A stretch of DNA of 64,000 bases from Candidatus Moranbacteria bacterium RIFCSPHIGHO2_01_FULL_55_24 (GCA_001786575.1 MFRW01000011.1:557-64556); one strand, 5' to 3'. Counted from the stretch's first letter, positions 31,157 through 41,333 are shown. Numbers and translations: made by a program. Notes: generated by a model not told the origin, from the sequence alone.

Positions 31157-32755
31157 ATGCCTTCACGCGCATTCCATCGCCCCCTCCTCTGGCTCGGACT
31201 CCTGTTCATCATAGCTCTCGGGGTGTTCCTCCGGAGCTACCAGATCGAGTCCATCCCGGCCGGACTCTACCCCGACGAGGCCACGAACGGAACCGATGCG
31301 ATCCATGCGATCGAAACCGGCAATTACCTTCTCTTCTACCCGAACAACTACGGCCGCGAAGGATTGTTCATCAATCTCCAAGCCCTCGCTCTCCAGACTT
31401 TCGGAATAAGCATCGCCGCGCTCAAGTTCTGGTCGATCGTTTTCGGCTCATTGAGTATCCTCGGCATCTACCTGCTCGGCGTAGAGCTCTTCCACCGGCG
31501 CTCCGGGGGCCTCATAGCCGCCTTCATGCTGGCTACCTCCTTCTGGGCTATCAACTTCTCGCGCATCGGCTTCCGGGCCATCATGACCTCTTTCCTGCTG
31601 TCCTTCGCCTTTTACTTCTTTTTCCGCGGGCTCCGCAGGCACCGCTACCTGGATTTCACCATTTCAGGCCTCCTCTTCGGCCTCGGAATCCACACTTACA
31701 TCGCTTTCCGGCTTACCCCTCTCATCCTGATCCTGCTCCTGCCCTTCCTCATGCTTTCCTATGAGAAATTCCTGAAGCGCTTCTGGAAACATGCGCTCGT
31801 ATTCGCAGCCGCCGCCTTCATCGCGGCCGCTCCCATGCTCTACCACTTCTTCGTAGCTCACCCGGAAGATTTCGCTTCCCGTTCCGCTGCCGTCTCTATC
31901 TTCTCCCCGGAAATAAACAAGGGCGACTTCTGGGGAACGCTCGGGAAAACCTTCGGGTTGAGCATGGCGAAGTATAACTTCTGGGGCGATCAGAATTGGC
32001 GGCACAACTACCCGCCTTACCCGATCCTCGACCCTCTCGTCGGCATGCTCTTTCTCGCCGGCTTCCTCTACATCATCTGGCAGACGATTACGCTCCTCGG
32101 CCGGCGCATCCGCGAAGGCGACCGCGACACCCGCCTCGTCAGGAACGCCTTCCTTCTCGGGACCTTCTTCGTCATGCTCATGCCGGAATTCCTGACCGAA
32201 GAAGGCTTGCCACACGCCCTGCGCGCTATCGGCACCCAGGTACCGGTCTTCCTCATCGCCGCCCTTCCGGCCCTTTGGATCGTCAAGAAAGCCTATCGCT
32301 CGCTCCCTTCCACACGCTTCGCGCTCCTTTCCTTGCTTACCATCCTCCTTGCCGGAAGCGCCGTCATAAATATCACCAAATACTTCGTCTTCTTCGCAGC
32401 AAGCCCTCACCAGCACGGCGCCTTCAACGAGAACTACACGAACATGGCCAAATACCTCTTGAGCCTGCCGGAAGACACCCATAAATACGTCTATGCCAAC
32501 GCCGGCGGCACGAATATCGATAACGGCCTCCCGGTGACAGCACAGTCGATTACGTTCCTCACGCATGGGAAGATCAAGAACCTCGAATTCCTGAATCCGG
32601 ACACGCGGATCGTCCGCCCGGCCGTCATCATCCTCATGAACTACGATAACGGAATCGCGGAACGCATCCTGAAACGGACTCCGGGAGCGGAAATCCAGAA
32701 GATCGACCTGCACCCTGGATTCGGCAGCGATTTCCTCTCGATCGTGATCCCATAA
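31157..32755 (+). CDS. GT39-type (GT-C) membrane glycosyltransferase
   Basis: A 532-residue polytopic protein with about eleven membrane helices. The external loop after the first helix has the acidic motif LYPDEATNGTDA expected of the PMT/ArnT (GT39) superfamily, and a PMT-like domain spans about residues 60-250. Such enzymes move a sugar from a polyprenyl-phosphate donor to protein or lipid on the outer face of the membrane. Donor and acceptor cannot be told. The second GT39 gene starts 35 nt after it. Confidence 0.87.
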   Translation: MPSRAFHRPLLWLGLLFIIALGVFLRSYQIESIPAGLYPDEATNGTDAIHAIETGNYLLFYPNNYGREGLFINLQALALQTFGISIAALKFWSIVFGSLSILGIYLLGVELFHRRSGGLIAAFMLATSFWAINFSRIGFRAIMTSFLLSFAFYFFFRGLRRHRYLDFTISGLLFGLGIHTYIAFRLTPLILILLLPFLMLSYEKFLKRFWKHALVFAAAAFIAAAPMLYHFFVAHPEDFASRSAAVSIFSPEINKGDFWGTLGKTFGLSMAKYNFWGDQNWRHNYPPYPILDPLVGMLFLAGFLYIIWQTITLLGRRIREGDRDTRLVRNAFLLGTFFVMLMPEFLTEEGLPHALRAIGTQVPVFLIAALPALWIVKKAYRSLPSTRFALLSLLTILLAGSAVINITKYFVFFAASPHQHGAFNENYTNMAKYLLSLPEDTHKYVYANAGGTNIDNGLPVTAQSITFLTHGKIKNLEFLNPDTRIVRPAVIILMNYDNGIAERILKRTPGAEIQKIDLHPGFGSDFLSIVIP

Positions 32756-32790
32756 GCAAAGAACGCTAACTCATTACTTCTGTACACCCT

Positions 32791-34689
32791 ATGGATTTCC
32801 TCAAAGAGCATGCTTCCAAACTGGTAGCGGCTATCCTTCTGGTATTCTTCGGATTGAATCTCTTCATCTCTTTCCAAGAATCCACGACGATGGATGAGAA
32901 AGCGCATATCCCCTCCGCCTATAGCTACGTCCGCTACGGCGACATGCGTCTCAACCCTGAACATCCGCCCCTCTTGAAAGACCTCGCCGGACTGCCGCTT
33001 CTTTTCTTGGATCTCGAATTCCCTCTCCAGTCCAAAGAATGGCAAGAGGGCGTGAACGAACAGTGGGTACTGGGAGACAAATTCATCAACTGCTCCGCTC
33101 CGAGCGAAGCCTGCAACGATCCGAACGCCGTCACCTTCTGGTCCCGCCTCCCTATAATCATCATCGCGGTGCTCCTCGGCCTCATGCTCTTCCTCTGGAC
33201 CAAAGAGCTTGCCGGGACCTTGGCGGGCCTGTTCGCTCTCATCCTCTACGCCTTCGATCCGAACATCATCGCCCACAGCCACTACGTCACGACCGACATC
33301 GGCATCGCCGCCTTCCTCTTCTTCTCGTTCTATTTCTTCGTGCGCTTCCTCCAGAATCCGAGTGCCAAGAACATTTTCTGGAGCGGTATTTTCCTCGGCC
33401 TCGCCCAGCTCGCGAAATTCTCGGCCGTTCTCCTTTTCCCGATCTTCGGGCTCTTCGTCATCCTCTACGCGCTCTCCAAGGCCAAGCCGGCAGGCGTAAC
33501 GCTTGCCACGCCGCTCTGGAAGATCAAGGAAATCTTCCTCTTGGGGCTCAAATTCATAGGAAGCGTCGTCATCTGCTTCGCGCTCATCTGGCTCCTCTAC
33601 TACCCGAACACCATGAACATGCCCGGCGAGAAACTCGTCGAGGTAGCGCATGTCATGTTCCCGGACAAAGGCCTCGGCCCGTTCGCAAAGGATTTCATCG
33701 AAGCGACCCATGCACACCCTCTTATCAAGCCCTATTCCGAATACTTCCTCGGCGTCTTCATGGTGTTCGCGCGCGTCGCTGGCGGCAATACCTATTACTT
33801 CCTCGGGAACGTTTCCAACCACGCCTCTCCCTGGTATTTCCCTGTCGTCTTCCTCCTGAAGGAGACCCTGCCCTTCCTCTTCCTGCTCGTCGCCACCTCC
33901 CTCTACGCGTTCTACCGCATCGGGAAGAGCTTCCGCGAGGCCCATCTCCGCTCACCCAAAGACTTCTTCGCGTTCCTCGGCCGCTCTTTCCAATCGAGGA
34001 TCGTCCAGTACTTGAGCGTCTTCTTCGTGCTCTTCTACAGCTACGTGAGCATCACGGGGAACCTCAACATCGGCTTCCGTCACCTCTTCCCGATCCTGCC
34101 GTTCCTCTACATGCTCATCGGGAAAACTCTCTTCGACATGATCCGGCGCCAGAAAGATGCCTTCACCCAGAAGGTTTCCCTCATCATCTTAGGCATCTTC
34201 TCGCTCATCATCATGGCTATCCCGATCCTGACCTACCCGAGCTATCTCTCCTACTTCAACGGAGCCTTCGGCGGACATGAGACCGGCTACCGCTACGTGA
34301 CTGATTCGAACTACGACTGGGGACAGGACGTCAAGCGCCTCAAAGTCTTCGTCGATAGCCACAATCGCTGCAAAAGCGGCATGACGTTCTCCGGAGATGA
34401 TTGCACGCTTGCCGGCACCCTGCCTCCGATAGACCGGATCCGCGTCGACTACTTCGGCGGCTCCAGTCCGGCATACTACCTCGGAGACAAATTCGTTTCC
34501 TGGCACTCTTACAGCCCGCCGGAAGCCGGCTGGTACGCGATCTCCATCGGCTTCTTTCAGGAGAACATCCACACGGAGGCGAAGCCGGGCGATCTCAATT
34601 ACCGCTGGCTGGCAAAATATGCCCCCGTGGCGAGGGCCGGAGATTCCATCTTCATCTTCTACGTTCCGGAAGTTCCGGAGAGCGAATAG
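32791..34689 (+). CDS. GT39-type (GT-C) membrane glycosyltransferase
   Basis: A 632-residue polytopic protein. After the first helix comes STTMDEKAHIPSAYSYVRYG and then NPEHPPLLKDLAGLP, the acidic and HPP loop motifs of dolichyl-phosphate-mannose-type (PMT) transferases. Later come HSHYVTTDIGIAAF and a C-terminal external domain with YDWGQD. It probably uses a polyprenyl-phosphate sugar, which the GT2 enzyme at 50.5 kb could supply (inference). It is followed by a strong terminator. Confidence 0.88.
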   Translation: MDFLKEHASKLVAAILLVFFGLNLFISFQESTTMDEKAHIPSAYSYVRYGDMRLNPEHPPLLKDLAGLPLLFLDLEFPLQSKEWQEGVNEQWVLGDKFINCSAPSEACNDPNAVTFWSRLPIIIIAVLLGLMLFLWTKELAGTLAGLFALILYAFDPNIIAHSHYVTTDIGIAAFLFFSFYFFVRFLQNPSAKNIFWSGIFLGLAQLAKFSAVLLFPIFGLFVILYALSKAKPAGVTLATPLWKIKEIFLLGLKFIGSVVICFALIWLLYYPNTMNMPGEKLVEVAHVMFPDKGLGPFAKDFIEATHAHPLIKPYSEYFLGVFMVFARVAGGNTYYFLGNVSNHASPWYFPVVFLLKETLPFLFLLVATSLYAFYRIGKSFREAHLRSPKDFFAFLGRSFQSRIVQYLSVFFVLFYSYVSITGNLNIGFRHLFPILPFLYMLIGKTLFDMIRRQKDAFTQKVSLIILGIFSLIIMAIPILTYPSYLSYFNGAFGGHETGYRYVTDSNYDWGQDVKRLKVFVDSHNRCKSGMTFSGDDCTLAGTLPPIDRIRVDYFGGSSPAYYLGDKFVSWHSYSPPEAGWYAISIGFFQENIHTEAKPGDLNYRWLAKYAPVARAGDSIFIFYVPEVPESE

Positions 34690-34701
34690 AGAGGGTGTAG
34701 G

Positions 34702-34730
34702 AAAATCCGCCCGATCGGGCGGATTTTTTA
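34702..34730. terminator. Terminator after the GT39 pair
   Basis: AAAATCCGCCC/GGGCGGATTTT with a GATC loop and T-run, between the converging GT39 gene and ftsQ-like gene. Confidence 0.88.
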
Positions 34731-34744
34731 TTCTGGCTCGCTCA

Positions 34745-35707
34745 CTACTCTTTCTTCTTGGCTTTCTCTCCTTCTTTGGGGTCCTTGGCGTTCTCTTTGT
34801 TCTCTTCGGATTTCTTTTCTTCGGGCGCATTCTTGAAAGCATAGTAGATGCGGTTCTCCGTCCGGAGATCGATATAGGCGAGTTCTCCGAGCTTTTCCTG
34901 CGGCAATTCGCCGTCGAAAAAAAGCGCGAGCGAATCGATCGTCTCTTGCGGCTCAAGGCTCGTATTCACATAGAGTTCGTACCCGCCCTCTGCGCGGAAC
35001 CGCACTTCATCGGAAAAGCGCGAAGGCGTGACAGATTCTTTTTCCAGTTTGATTCCGAAGCGCTCATCCAGAAGACTGTAGAGAGCGAGAAGGCGTGTAG
35101 AAAACGGGTAGCTGAAGACCGGCTGGCCGAGATCGACAGGAAGCCCGCTCTTGTCGATAACGGTATACACCGGGAGGCGTTCCTCGGGAAGTCCGATTAT
35201 GGCACGGCTCTCACGCGTACGGTTCTCCTCATCCAGGAGATAGCACGGTCCTCCGGAACACCAGAGTACTCCCGCTTCCCGTTCCTCCACCCGGAGGAAG
35301 AGGCTCGCCGGGAAACGCTTCTCGACTCTGGCGGAGCGGATTTCCGGATAGGTCTCCAGAAGCGCGGCCGAGAACTTCTCGGTCCGGAAGAGGAGGTAAT
35401 TTTTCGCCGAGAAGACGCCGAGCCACGTGTCAGAAGTCGCTTGGGAGAAGAAATCCTCAAGCTTTTCCGTACTCACTCGGGAATTCCCCGATACGGAAAA
35501 ACGCTCCAAGAGAAGGAGCGGGGAAACGAGCAAAAGGTAGCCGAGCGTCCCGAGAAACACGAGCCACAGGAAAAGCGAGAGGAAAAACATTCCCGGGCGG
35601 CCGGTTTTTTCTTCCGAAGCTCCGCGCTTGGCGCGCTTCTCTTTGCGCTTCGGAAGAAAAACGTTTTTATGGAAAGCTCCTGGTTTTTTCTTGCGGAACA
35701 CACGCAT
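34745..35707 (-). CDS. ftsQ: FtsQ/DivIB-like cell-division protein
   Basis: A 320-residue protein: basic cytoplasmic start, one membrane helix (about residues 40-62), a POTRA-type domain (LLLERFSVSGNSRVSTEKLE, about 66-135) and a beta-rich FtsQ domain. A charged Lys/Glu tail ends it. FtsQ links early and late division proteins at the septum. The start at 35707 (MRVFRKKKPG) is preferred to a longer frame that runs into holB. It starts 5 nt after holB. Overall similarity is moderate, so the name rests on the POTRA-plus-anchor architecture. Confidence 0.82.
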   Translation of the reverse strand: MRVFRKKKPGAFHKNVFLPKRKEKRAKRGASEEKTGRPGMFFLSLFLWLVFLGTLGYLLLVSPLLLLERFSVSGNSRVSTEKLEDFFSQATSDTWLGVFSAKNYLLFRTEKFSAALLETYPEIRSARVEKRFPASLFLRVEEREAGVLWCSGGPCYLLDEENRTRESRAIIGLPEERLPVYTVIDKSGLPVDLGQPVFSYPFSTRLLALYSLLDERFGIKLEKESVTPSRFSDEVRFRAEGGYELYVNTSLEPQETIDSLALFFDGELPQEKLGELAYIDLRTENRIYYAFKNAPEEKKSEENKENAKDPKEGEKAKKKE

Positions 35708-35712
35708 CTTGG

Positions 35713-36612
35713 TTAGAGAGCTAGGAAAAGCGATTCGAGTGCCAGGCGCGCATTGCCCTGGCTGTGTTTCAAAAGAGAGAGTGTCTGGTTCACATTCTCC
35801 AGAAAGAGGAAAAACTGGCTGATTCGCTTCGGCTGCTCTTCGCGCGCCGCCTGCCGATGGATCCCCGGCAAGTACCACTCCAGAAGACGGATAGCCCGGG
35901 GAACGTCCTTCGCCAGTTCTTCCGCCAGCTTGAGCCGTTCTCTCAAGGAAAGCGCGGAGAGGCGGAATAAGAGAGAGAGGAGTTCCTTGTCCCGTGCAAA
36001 CCCCTGACTGTCTTCGAGCGCTCGGAAAAGGATTCCCGGTCTCCCGAGAGAGAAGAAGAAATCCGGCAGAGACTCTCCCTGGGATCGGAAAAGCGGCGTG
36101 AACTTCTCGGCAAGAAGCGCTTCCGGCACGAACTGGAACCGTGTTGTCGCTACGCGTGATAAGAGCGTGGAGAGGAGACTCCCGGCATCATGCGTTACCA
36201 GGATGATCACCGCCTGCGGTTCCGGCTCCTCTACGAACTTGAGGAGTGCGTTCTGCGCCGTATGCGAAAGGCGATGGGCATCTCGGATGATGAGCACCCG
36301 ATAGCCCGACTGGGGCCTTTTCGAGAGGAACTGGATGCCTTCGCGCGCTTCTTCGGCGGATATGCTTTTCTCTTTCGTCACCCCCCGCTTCTTTTCCTGG
36401 CGAGGCGAAAGAATCATCACATCGAGCGGGTGCGGCAAGGCTTCGGTCGGTTCGAAATCCGGCTCGCCCGCAAGCAGACAGGCGAACTCGAAAGCCACAA
36501 GGGCCTTCCCGACGCTCTCCGGTCCGGAGAAAAGATAGCTCTGGCTGATGTTGCCGGATGTGGCAAATTGCCGGAGAAGCGCTCGCTCTTTTTCGTGTCC
36601 GATGATCTGCAT
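35713..36612 (-). CDS. holB: DNA polymerase III delta-prime subunit
   Basis: A clamp-loader subunit of 299 residues. The N-terminus MQIIGHEKERALLRQFATSG and SQSYLFSGPESVGKALVAFEFA are typical; the P-loop reads GPESVGKA, degenerate as expected for non-hydrolysing delta-prime. RVLIIRDAHRLSHTAQNALLKFVEEPE is the family's sensor/Walker B region. No zinc-binding cysteine cluster is seen. The start at 36612 gives the family start; an upstream frame overlaps the GT4 gene. Confidence 0.92.
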   Translation of the reverse strand: MQIIGHEKERALLRQFATSGNISQSYLFSGPESVGKALVAFEFACLLAGEPDFEPTEALPHPLDVMILSPRQEKKRGVTKEKSISAEEAREGIQFLSKRPQSGYRVLIIRDAHRLSHTAQNALLKFVEEPEPQAVIILVTHDAGSLLSTLLSRVATTRFQFVPEALLAEKFTPLFRSQGESLPDFFFSLGRPGILFRALEDSQGFARDKELLSLLFRLSALSLRERLKLAEELAKDVPRAIRLLEWYLPGIHRQAAREEQPKRISQFFLFLENVNQTLSLLKHSQGNARLALESLFLAL

Positions 36613-36622
36613 AGGGAATCGC

Positions 36623-37774
36623 TTAGCCTGCTGAATTATTTTCCAAGGCGAGAACGGCCTTGATCTTTTCCTGGAAGGCCTGCTTCGAGAAGCGCTCGGC
36701 AGCCCTGCGGACGAGAGTCCGGTCAAAGGATGATTCCGAAGCGATGAAGCGTGCGAGAGCGGCGGCAAAGACTTCCGGTGTCTGGGATTCGACGAAGAGG
36801 CCGGTTTTCTTGTCCTCGATGATCTCGCGGATACCGCCGTAGTCATAGGCGATCACCGGAACACCGAACGAGAGCGCTTCGACGGCCACCATGCCGAAAT
36901 CCTCTTCCGAAGGGAGGATGAGCGCCCGGGCTTTCTGATAGAGCGCCGCCAGAGCTGCGTCATCCGCCTTCCCTGCGAAACGCACCGTCTTACCCGCGGC
37001 TTTCCGCAGGTGCTTCGCTTCCGGCCCGCTCCCGACGACCACGAGCGGCACTCCCAGCTTGTTCGCTGCATCAATCACGACATCCGCCTTCTTGGAAGCG
37101 GTCAGGCGCGCCACCATGAGGAAGTGTTCGCGCTTCCCGGCGTCGCTTGCAGAAATGTCCGGAAAACGTTCGGCCAAGTCGAGCGCCGGCGGATAGATGA
37201 CTTCGCTTTCCCGGCGGTAGTACTTGCGGACCCGTTCAGCTGTGAAAAAGGAATTAGAAAGAAGGATATCCGGCCGGTCTGCCGCCTGCACATCCCAGAC
37301 CCGGAGGTAGCTCATGAAGAGCCTCACCAGGAAACGGAAGAGGCCGGACGGGCGCGCTTCGCGGAGATACGCCTCGTGGTAGTCCCACGCGTAGCGCATC
37401 GGAGAATGAAGATAGGCGATGTGCCAGGTGTGGAGCCGCGTCACGACGCCTTTGCTCCAGGCGCCGGAAGAAGACAGGATGACATCGTATTCCCGAAGAT
37501 CGAACGTCTCGACCGCCACCGGAAAGAACGGCAAGAGCAGGCGATAGCGCCTCCGGAGAAATCCCGGCAACTTCTGAAGCCAGGAAGTCCGGATTGTAGC
37601 CCCAGGCACTACGCGCTCCGTAACCGCAGGATCTGCCAAGAGCGTATAGATGGGTGCCTCCGGGTAGAGCTCATGGAGCGCCGCAAGTACGCGCTCGGCT
37701 CCCCCGAAACTGACAAGAAAATCATGCACGAGTGCGATCCTCCTATCCCCTTTCTTTCCCTGATGCTGTTCCAT
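36623..37774 (-). CDS. GT4 family glycosyltransferase
   Basis: A 383-residue, two-Rossmann-fold retaining transferase. N-terminal acceptor domain: ALVHDFLVSFGGAERVL and YLHSPMRYAWDYHEAYL. C-terminal donor domain: LMVARLTASKKADVVIDAAN and the nucleotide-sugar motif EEDFGMVAVEALSFGVPVIA. The pattern is close to mannosyl/rhamnosyl transferases of surface polysaccharide synthesis. It is 7 nt after the other GT4 gene, so the two probably act in sequence on one glycan. Confidence 0.9.
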   Translation of the reverse strand: MEQHQGKKGDRRIALVHDFLVSFGGAERVLAALHELYPEAPIYTLLADPAVTERVVPGATIRTSWLQKLPGFLRRRYRLLLPFFPVAVETFDLREYDVILSSSGAWSKGVVTRLHTWHIAYLHSPMRYAWDYHEAYLREARPSGLFRFLVRLFMSYLRVWDVQAADRPDILLSNSFFTAERVRKYYRRESEVIYPPALDLAERFPDISASDAGKREHFLMVARLTASKKADVVIDAANKLGVPLVVVGSGPEAKHLRKAAGKTVRFAGKADDAALAALYQKARALILPSEEDFGMVAVEALSFGVPVIAYDYGGIREIIEDKKTGLFVESQTPEVFAAALARFIASESSFDRTLVRRAAERFSKQAFQEKIKAVLALENNSAG

Positions 37775-37781
37775 ATCGGAT

Positions 37782-38906
37782 CTACTTTGCGATATTGAAA
37801 AACTCTGCGATCCTCGCGCTGCACTTTTCCCAACTGAAACGCTCTACATTTCTCATCCCTTTACCGATTATATCATTCCTCACTCCCTCGTTCGTGAGCA
37901 CCAGCTGGATGCCCTCGGCAATGCTCTCTTGCCTATCCGGGTCGACATACACCGCTCCCTCGCCCCCTACCTCCGGGAGAGAAGAAGCTTCCGAAGTGAC
38001 TACCGGCACCCCGACGCTCTGGGCTTCCAGGACCGGAATGCCGAACCCCTCATAGTGGGACGGAAAAACGAAAACATCCGCCTCTTTCAGCAAGGACCAC
38101 TTCTCTTCCTCGGTAATATAGCCCGGGATGAGGATATCTTGGCGATAACGGGAAGCTTCCAGCTTCTTTCGTATGGCTTCCGCCCCATAGCCCCATTTGC
38201 CCGCCAGTACTAACCGGTGTGGGATCCGCAATTTGTCTTTCAGGAGTTCGAACGCTTCGATAATCTTCACAATGTTCTTCCTCTGTTCGAGCCTTCCGAT
38301 GAAGAGGAGATACGGCCTCTCGACCGCCTGCCGGCTCCCGGTTCTCGGCGCTTGGCTCTTGGTGACTTCGTATCCCTCGTACACCACGGAAATCTTCTCT
38401 TCGGGAATGCCGTACAGGCGCATGATGTCGCGCTTGGTGTTTTCCGACACCGCGATAATCCTTTCGGCGGCGCGGCAAGAATAGCGGATCGAGGCCCGCA
38501 TATAGAGACGATCCCAGAACGAATAGGCTTCCGGACAGAATTCATATTCCAGTCCGTGTACCGTAACGATCGTATTTTCCGGATGGACGCGCGGCACCGT
38601 ATGCGCCGGAACGAACAGGACGTCCGGCTCGGAGAGGAGCATCTCGATCGACAGCCCTACTTGCGTCCAGAAGCGCGGTGCCCAGATACCCTTCACCTTC
38701 CAATTAGCCGGCAGGTCAAAATCGATCTCCGGATACAGAAAAACGGGTTTCCCCTTCCTTATCCGAAGCTTCTTCCTGACATACAGCCGCACCTCCGCTT
38801 CGCGCGGCAATGCCTCGCGCAGATGCTTGATGGTCTGATAAGCGTATTCTTCTATCCCCGTCCGATAGCGGAGAAACGCCCGCGATGCATCGATACCGAT
38901 AATCAT
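37782..38906 (-). CDS. GT4 family glycosyltransferase
   Basis: A 374-residue protein starting at MIIGIDASRAFLRYRTGIEEYA. Donor-domain features: LLFIGRLEQRKNIVKIIEAF, GYITEEEKWSLLKEADVFVF and the E-x7-E motif in SHYEGFGIPVLEAQSVGVPVV. The start at 38906 is chosen because IIGIDAS begins the typical first beta strand; a longer frame to 38999 lacks family similarity. Cytosolic face of the membrane; sugar unknown. Confidence 0.9.
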   Translation of the reverse strand: MIIGIDASRAFLRYRTGIEEYAYQTIKHLREALPREAEVRLYVRKKLRIRKGKPVFLYPEIDFDLPANWKVKGIWAPRFWTQVGLSIEMLLSEPDVLFVPAHTVPRVHPENTIVTVHGLEYEFCPEAYSFWDRLYMRASIRYSCRAAERIIAVSENTKRDIMRLYGIPEEKISVVYEGYEVTKSQAPRTGSRQAVERPYLLFIGRLEQRKNIVKIIEAFELLKDKLRIPHRLVLAGKWGYGAEAIRKKLEASRYRQDILIPGYITEEEKWSLLKEADVFVFPSHYEGFGIPVLEAQSVGVPVVTSEASSLPEVGGEGAVYVDPDRQESIAEGIQLVLTNEGVRNDIIGKGMRNVERFSWEKCSARIAEFFNIAK

Positions 38907-39007
38907 ATGTATTTCAACAAACCAGAAGAGGATACCTGATGAAAATTTTTGAGGGGTTCGGGCGGCACGAAGATTTCTCAAAATCCAGAGCTGGTACAAA
39001 TAAAAAA

Positions 39008-40024
39008 CTACTTCGCTGCCATAATCGTCCGCTTGTAGACCTCCAGATTTTCCAGAACGATTCCGGTCCCTTTCACCACGCAGAAGGCCGGGTCATCCGC
39101 CACATAGCACGGCACGTTGATCGTCTTGGCGATGAGCTGGTCCAGATGGCGGAGCTGGGCCGTTCCGCCCGAAAGCACCATGCCCTTGTCCATGATATCC
39201 GCTGCGAGCTCCGGCGGCGTCTCCTGGAGCACCTGCTTGATCACGTTGATGATTTCCCGGAGCTCATCTTGGATAGCTTCGGTGATCTCGTTCGAGGAAA
39301 TAGTGACCGTCTTCGGCAGGCCGCCCATAAGGTCGCGCCCGCGCACATCCATATGGTCTTCCTTCACCTGGGCCAGCGCCGAGCCGATCTTCATCTTGAT
39401 GTCTTCGGCGGTCCGATCGCCGATCGCCAGGCTGTACTTGCGCTTGATGTAATCCGAAATCGCCTGGTCGATGCGGTTCCCGCCGACGCGCGCGCTATGC
39501 GCCGCCACCACGCCGCCGAGCGAGATGATGGCGATCTCCGATGTGCCGCCGCCGATATTGATGATCATGTTCCCCTGGGCGGTATGGATCGGGATGCCGG
39601 CGCCGATCGCAGCGAGAATCGGCTCCTTCACGACATAGGCATTCTTGGCGCCTGCCTTGAGCGCGGCATCGATGACAGCGCGGCGTTCCGTCGAGGTGAT
39701 GCCAGCCGGAATCGAGATGACGACTTCCGGGCGGAAGAAGCGCACGCGGCCGCCGACGCGGTTCAAGAAATACTTGAGCATGGCCTCGGTGATGCGATAG
39801 TCCGCGATCGCGCCGTCACGGAGCGGCTGACGCGCCACGATAGTGTCCGGCGTCCGGCCGAGCATTTCCTTCGCTTCATTGCCGACCGCGAGCACCTTGT
39901 TTTCCAGAAGAGAGATGGCGACTACCGACGGCTCGTTCACCACGATGCCTTTCCCCGGAACGAATACCAGCGTATTCGCCGTTCCGAGATCGATTCCGAT
40001 TTTCCGCAGAAAGACTGGTTTCAT
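39008..40024 (-). CDS. mreB: Rod-shape determining actin homologue MreB
   Basis: Forms membrane-bound filaments that guide lateral wall synthesis. At 338 residues it has the standard length. Nucleotide-binding signatures: phosphate-1 IGIDLGTANTLVF, phosphate-2 NIGGGTSEIAIISLGG, and the adenosine motif VLSGGTAQLRHLD. mreC, mreD and rodA are not nearby; the gene sits between murA and the GT4 pair. A rod or elongated cell is suggested. Confidence 0.97.
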   Translation of the reverse strand: MKPVFLRKIGIDLGTANTLVFVPGKGIVVNEPSVVAISLLENKVLAVGNEAKEMLGRTPDTIVARQPLRDGAIADYRITEAMLKYFLNRVGGRVRFFRPEVVISIPAGITSTERRAVIDAALKAGAKNAYVVKEPILAAIGAGIPIHTAQGNMIINIGGGTSEIAIISLGGVVAAHSARVGGNRIDQAISDYIKRKYSLAIGDRTAEDIKMKIGSALAQVKEDHMDVRGRDLMGGLPKTVTISSNEITEAIQDELREIINVIKQVLQETPPELAADIMDKGMVLSGGTAQLRHLDQLIAKTINVPCYVADDPAFCVVKGTGIVLENLEVYKRTIMAAK

Positions 40025-40040
40025 ATGCTTTCAGTATATA

Positions 40041-41306
40041 TTATGCCCGTGTTTTCCGTTCGATGCGCGCCCCGATCTTCTGGAGGCGCTCCTCGATGCG
40101 CTCATATCCGCGGTCGACCTGATAGATATCCTCGATGGTCGTCGTGCCCTTGGCCGCGAGGGCCGCGATAATCAGCGCCACTCCGGCCCGCAGATCATAG
40201 CTCTTGATAACCGTCCCCTCGAGCGGAGTTTTCCCGTGGACGACCACCTGATGAGGGTTGAGTACGGTGGCCTTGGCGCCCATCTTCTCTAGCTCGGAAA
40301 CATAGCTGAAGCGCCCTTCGAACAGGGTATCGAAGATGAGCGTCGAGCCCTTCGCCTGGGTGGCGAGCACGCCGAACGGTGCTTGGATGTCGGTCGGAAG
40401 CCCAGGGTACGTCCGTGATTCGACCTTCGGTACGGCCCGGAGAACTCGTGCAGGGATAATCGTAATCGCATCCCCTGTGATCCGGAAATCCGTCCCGAAT
40501 TCGCGAAGCTTTTCCAAAACAAGGTCGAGATGCTCTTCGCGAGCATGCTTTACGGTGATCTCGCTCCCGGTAGCGGCGCCCAGGATAAGGAAAGTAGCCG
40601 CTTCGTTATGATCAGGGATAATCGTGTGTTCTCCTCCGGAAAGCTTCCGGCTGCCGGTGATTTCGAGCGTGTGCGACCCGAGTCCCTTGATCTTGGCCCC
40701 GAGCTTGATGAGGAAACGGCCGAGATCCTCCACATGCGGCTCGGCAGCAGCGATCTTGATCACAGTCTTCCCGGGAAGCGCGGCAGCAAGCATCATGGCG
40801 TTCTCGGTCGCGGTGACCGAGAGCTCTTTGAGCACCACTTTCCCCGCATGACGCCTGGAGGCGTCGGCCTGATAGCCTTTCGCAGTTTCTCGGATATCGA
40901 CTCCGAGCTTCCGGAAAGCATCGACATGCGTATCCACCGGCCGGGCGCCGATTACGCAGCCTCCTGGCTGGGCCAAGAAGAAAGAGCGGAAACGGGCCGC
41001 GAGGGGCCCGAGAAGAAGGATCGAGGAGCGGATCTGCCGCACTGCCGATGCATCCGCTTTTTTCAGAGAAAGGTTCTTCGCGGTAATCCGGACGCTCTTT
41101 TTCCCGACCCACTCCACCTGTGCTCCGAGACTTTCGAGGATTTCCAGCATGCGGAACACGTCCTCGATAAGAGGAATATTCTTTATGGTACATGGCTCTA
41201 TGGAGAGAAGCGTCGCAGCGAGAATCGGGGTCGCCGCGTTCTTCGATCCGCCGACTTCTATGGTCCCAGAAAGGCGTTTTCCGCCGGTAATTTCAAAAAC
41301 TTCCAT
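40041..41306 (-). CDS. murA: UDP-N-acetylglucosamine 1-carboxyvinyltransferase
   Basis: The first committed step of peptidoglycan synthesis, adding enolpyruvate from PEP to UDP-GlcNAc. It is 421 residues. K22 lies in GGSKNAA, and the catalytic cysteine C117 in PGGCVIGARPVD (so fosfomycin-sensitive type, not the Asp variant). DHNEAATF and TDIQAPFG are also typical. It has its own promoter at 41334-41362, 17 nt before mreB in the same direction. Confidence 0.97.
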   Translation of the reverse strand: MEVFEITGGKRLSGTIEVGGSKNAATPILAATLLSIEPCTIKNIPLIEDVFRMLEILESLGAQVEWVGKKSVRITAKNLSLKKADASAVRQIRSSILLLGPLAARFRSFFLAQPGGCVIGARPVDTHVDAFRKLGVDIRETAKGYQADASRRHAGKVVLKELSVTATENAMMLAAALPGKTVIKIAAAEPHVEDLGRFLIKLGAKIKGLGSHTLEITGSRKLSGGEHTIIPDHNEAATFLILGAATGSEITVKHAREEHLDLVLEKLREFGTDFRITGDAITIIPARVLRAVPKVESRTYPGLPTDIQAPFGVLATQAKGSTLIFDTLFEGRFSYVSELEKMGAKATVLNPHQVVVHGKTPLEGTVIKSYDLRAGVALIIAALAAKGTTTIEDIYQVDRGYERIEERLQKIGARIERKTRA

Positions 41307-41333
41307 GGGTAAAGATTGGTTAGTAGCTTAGTC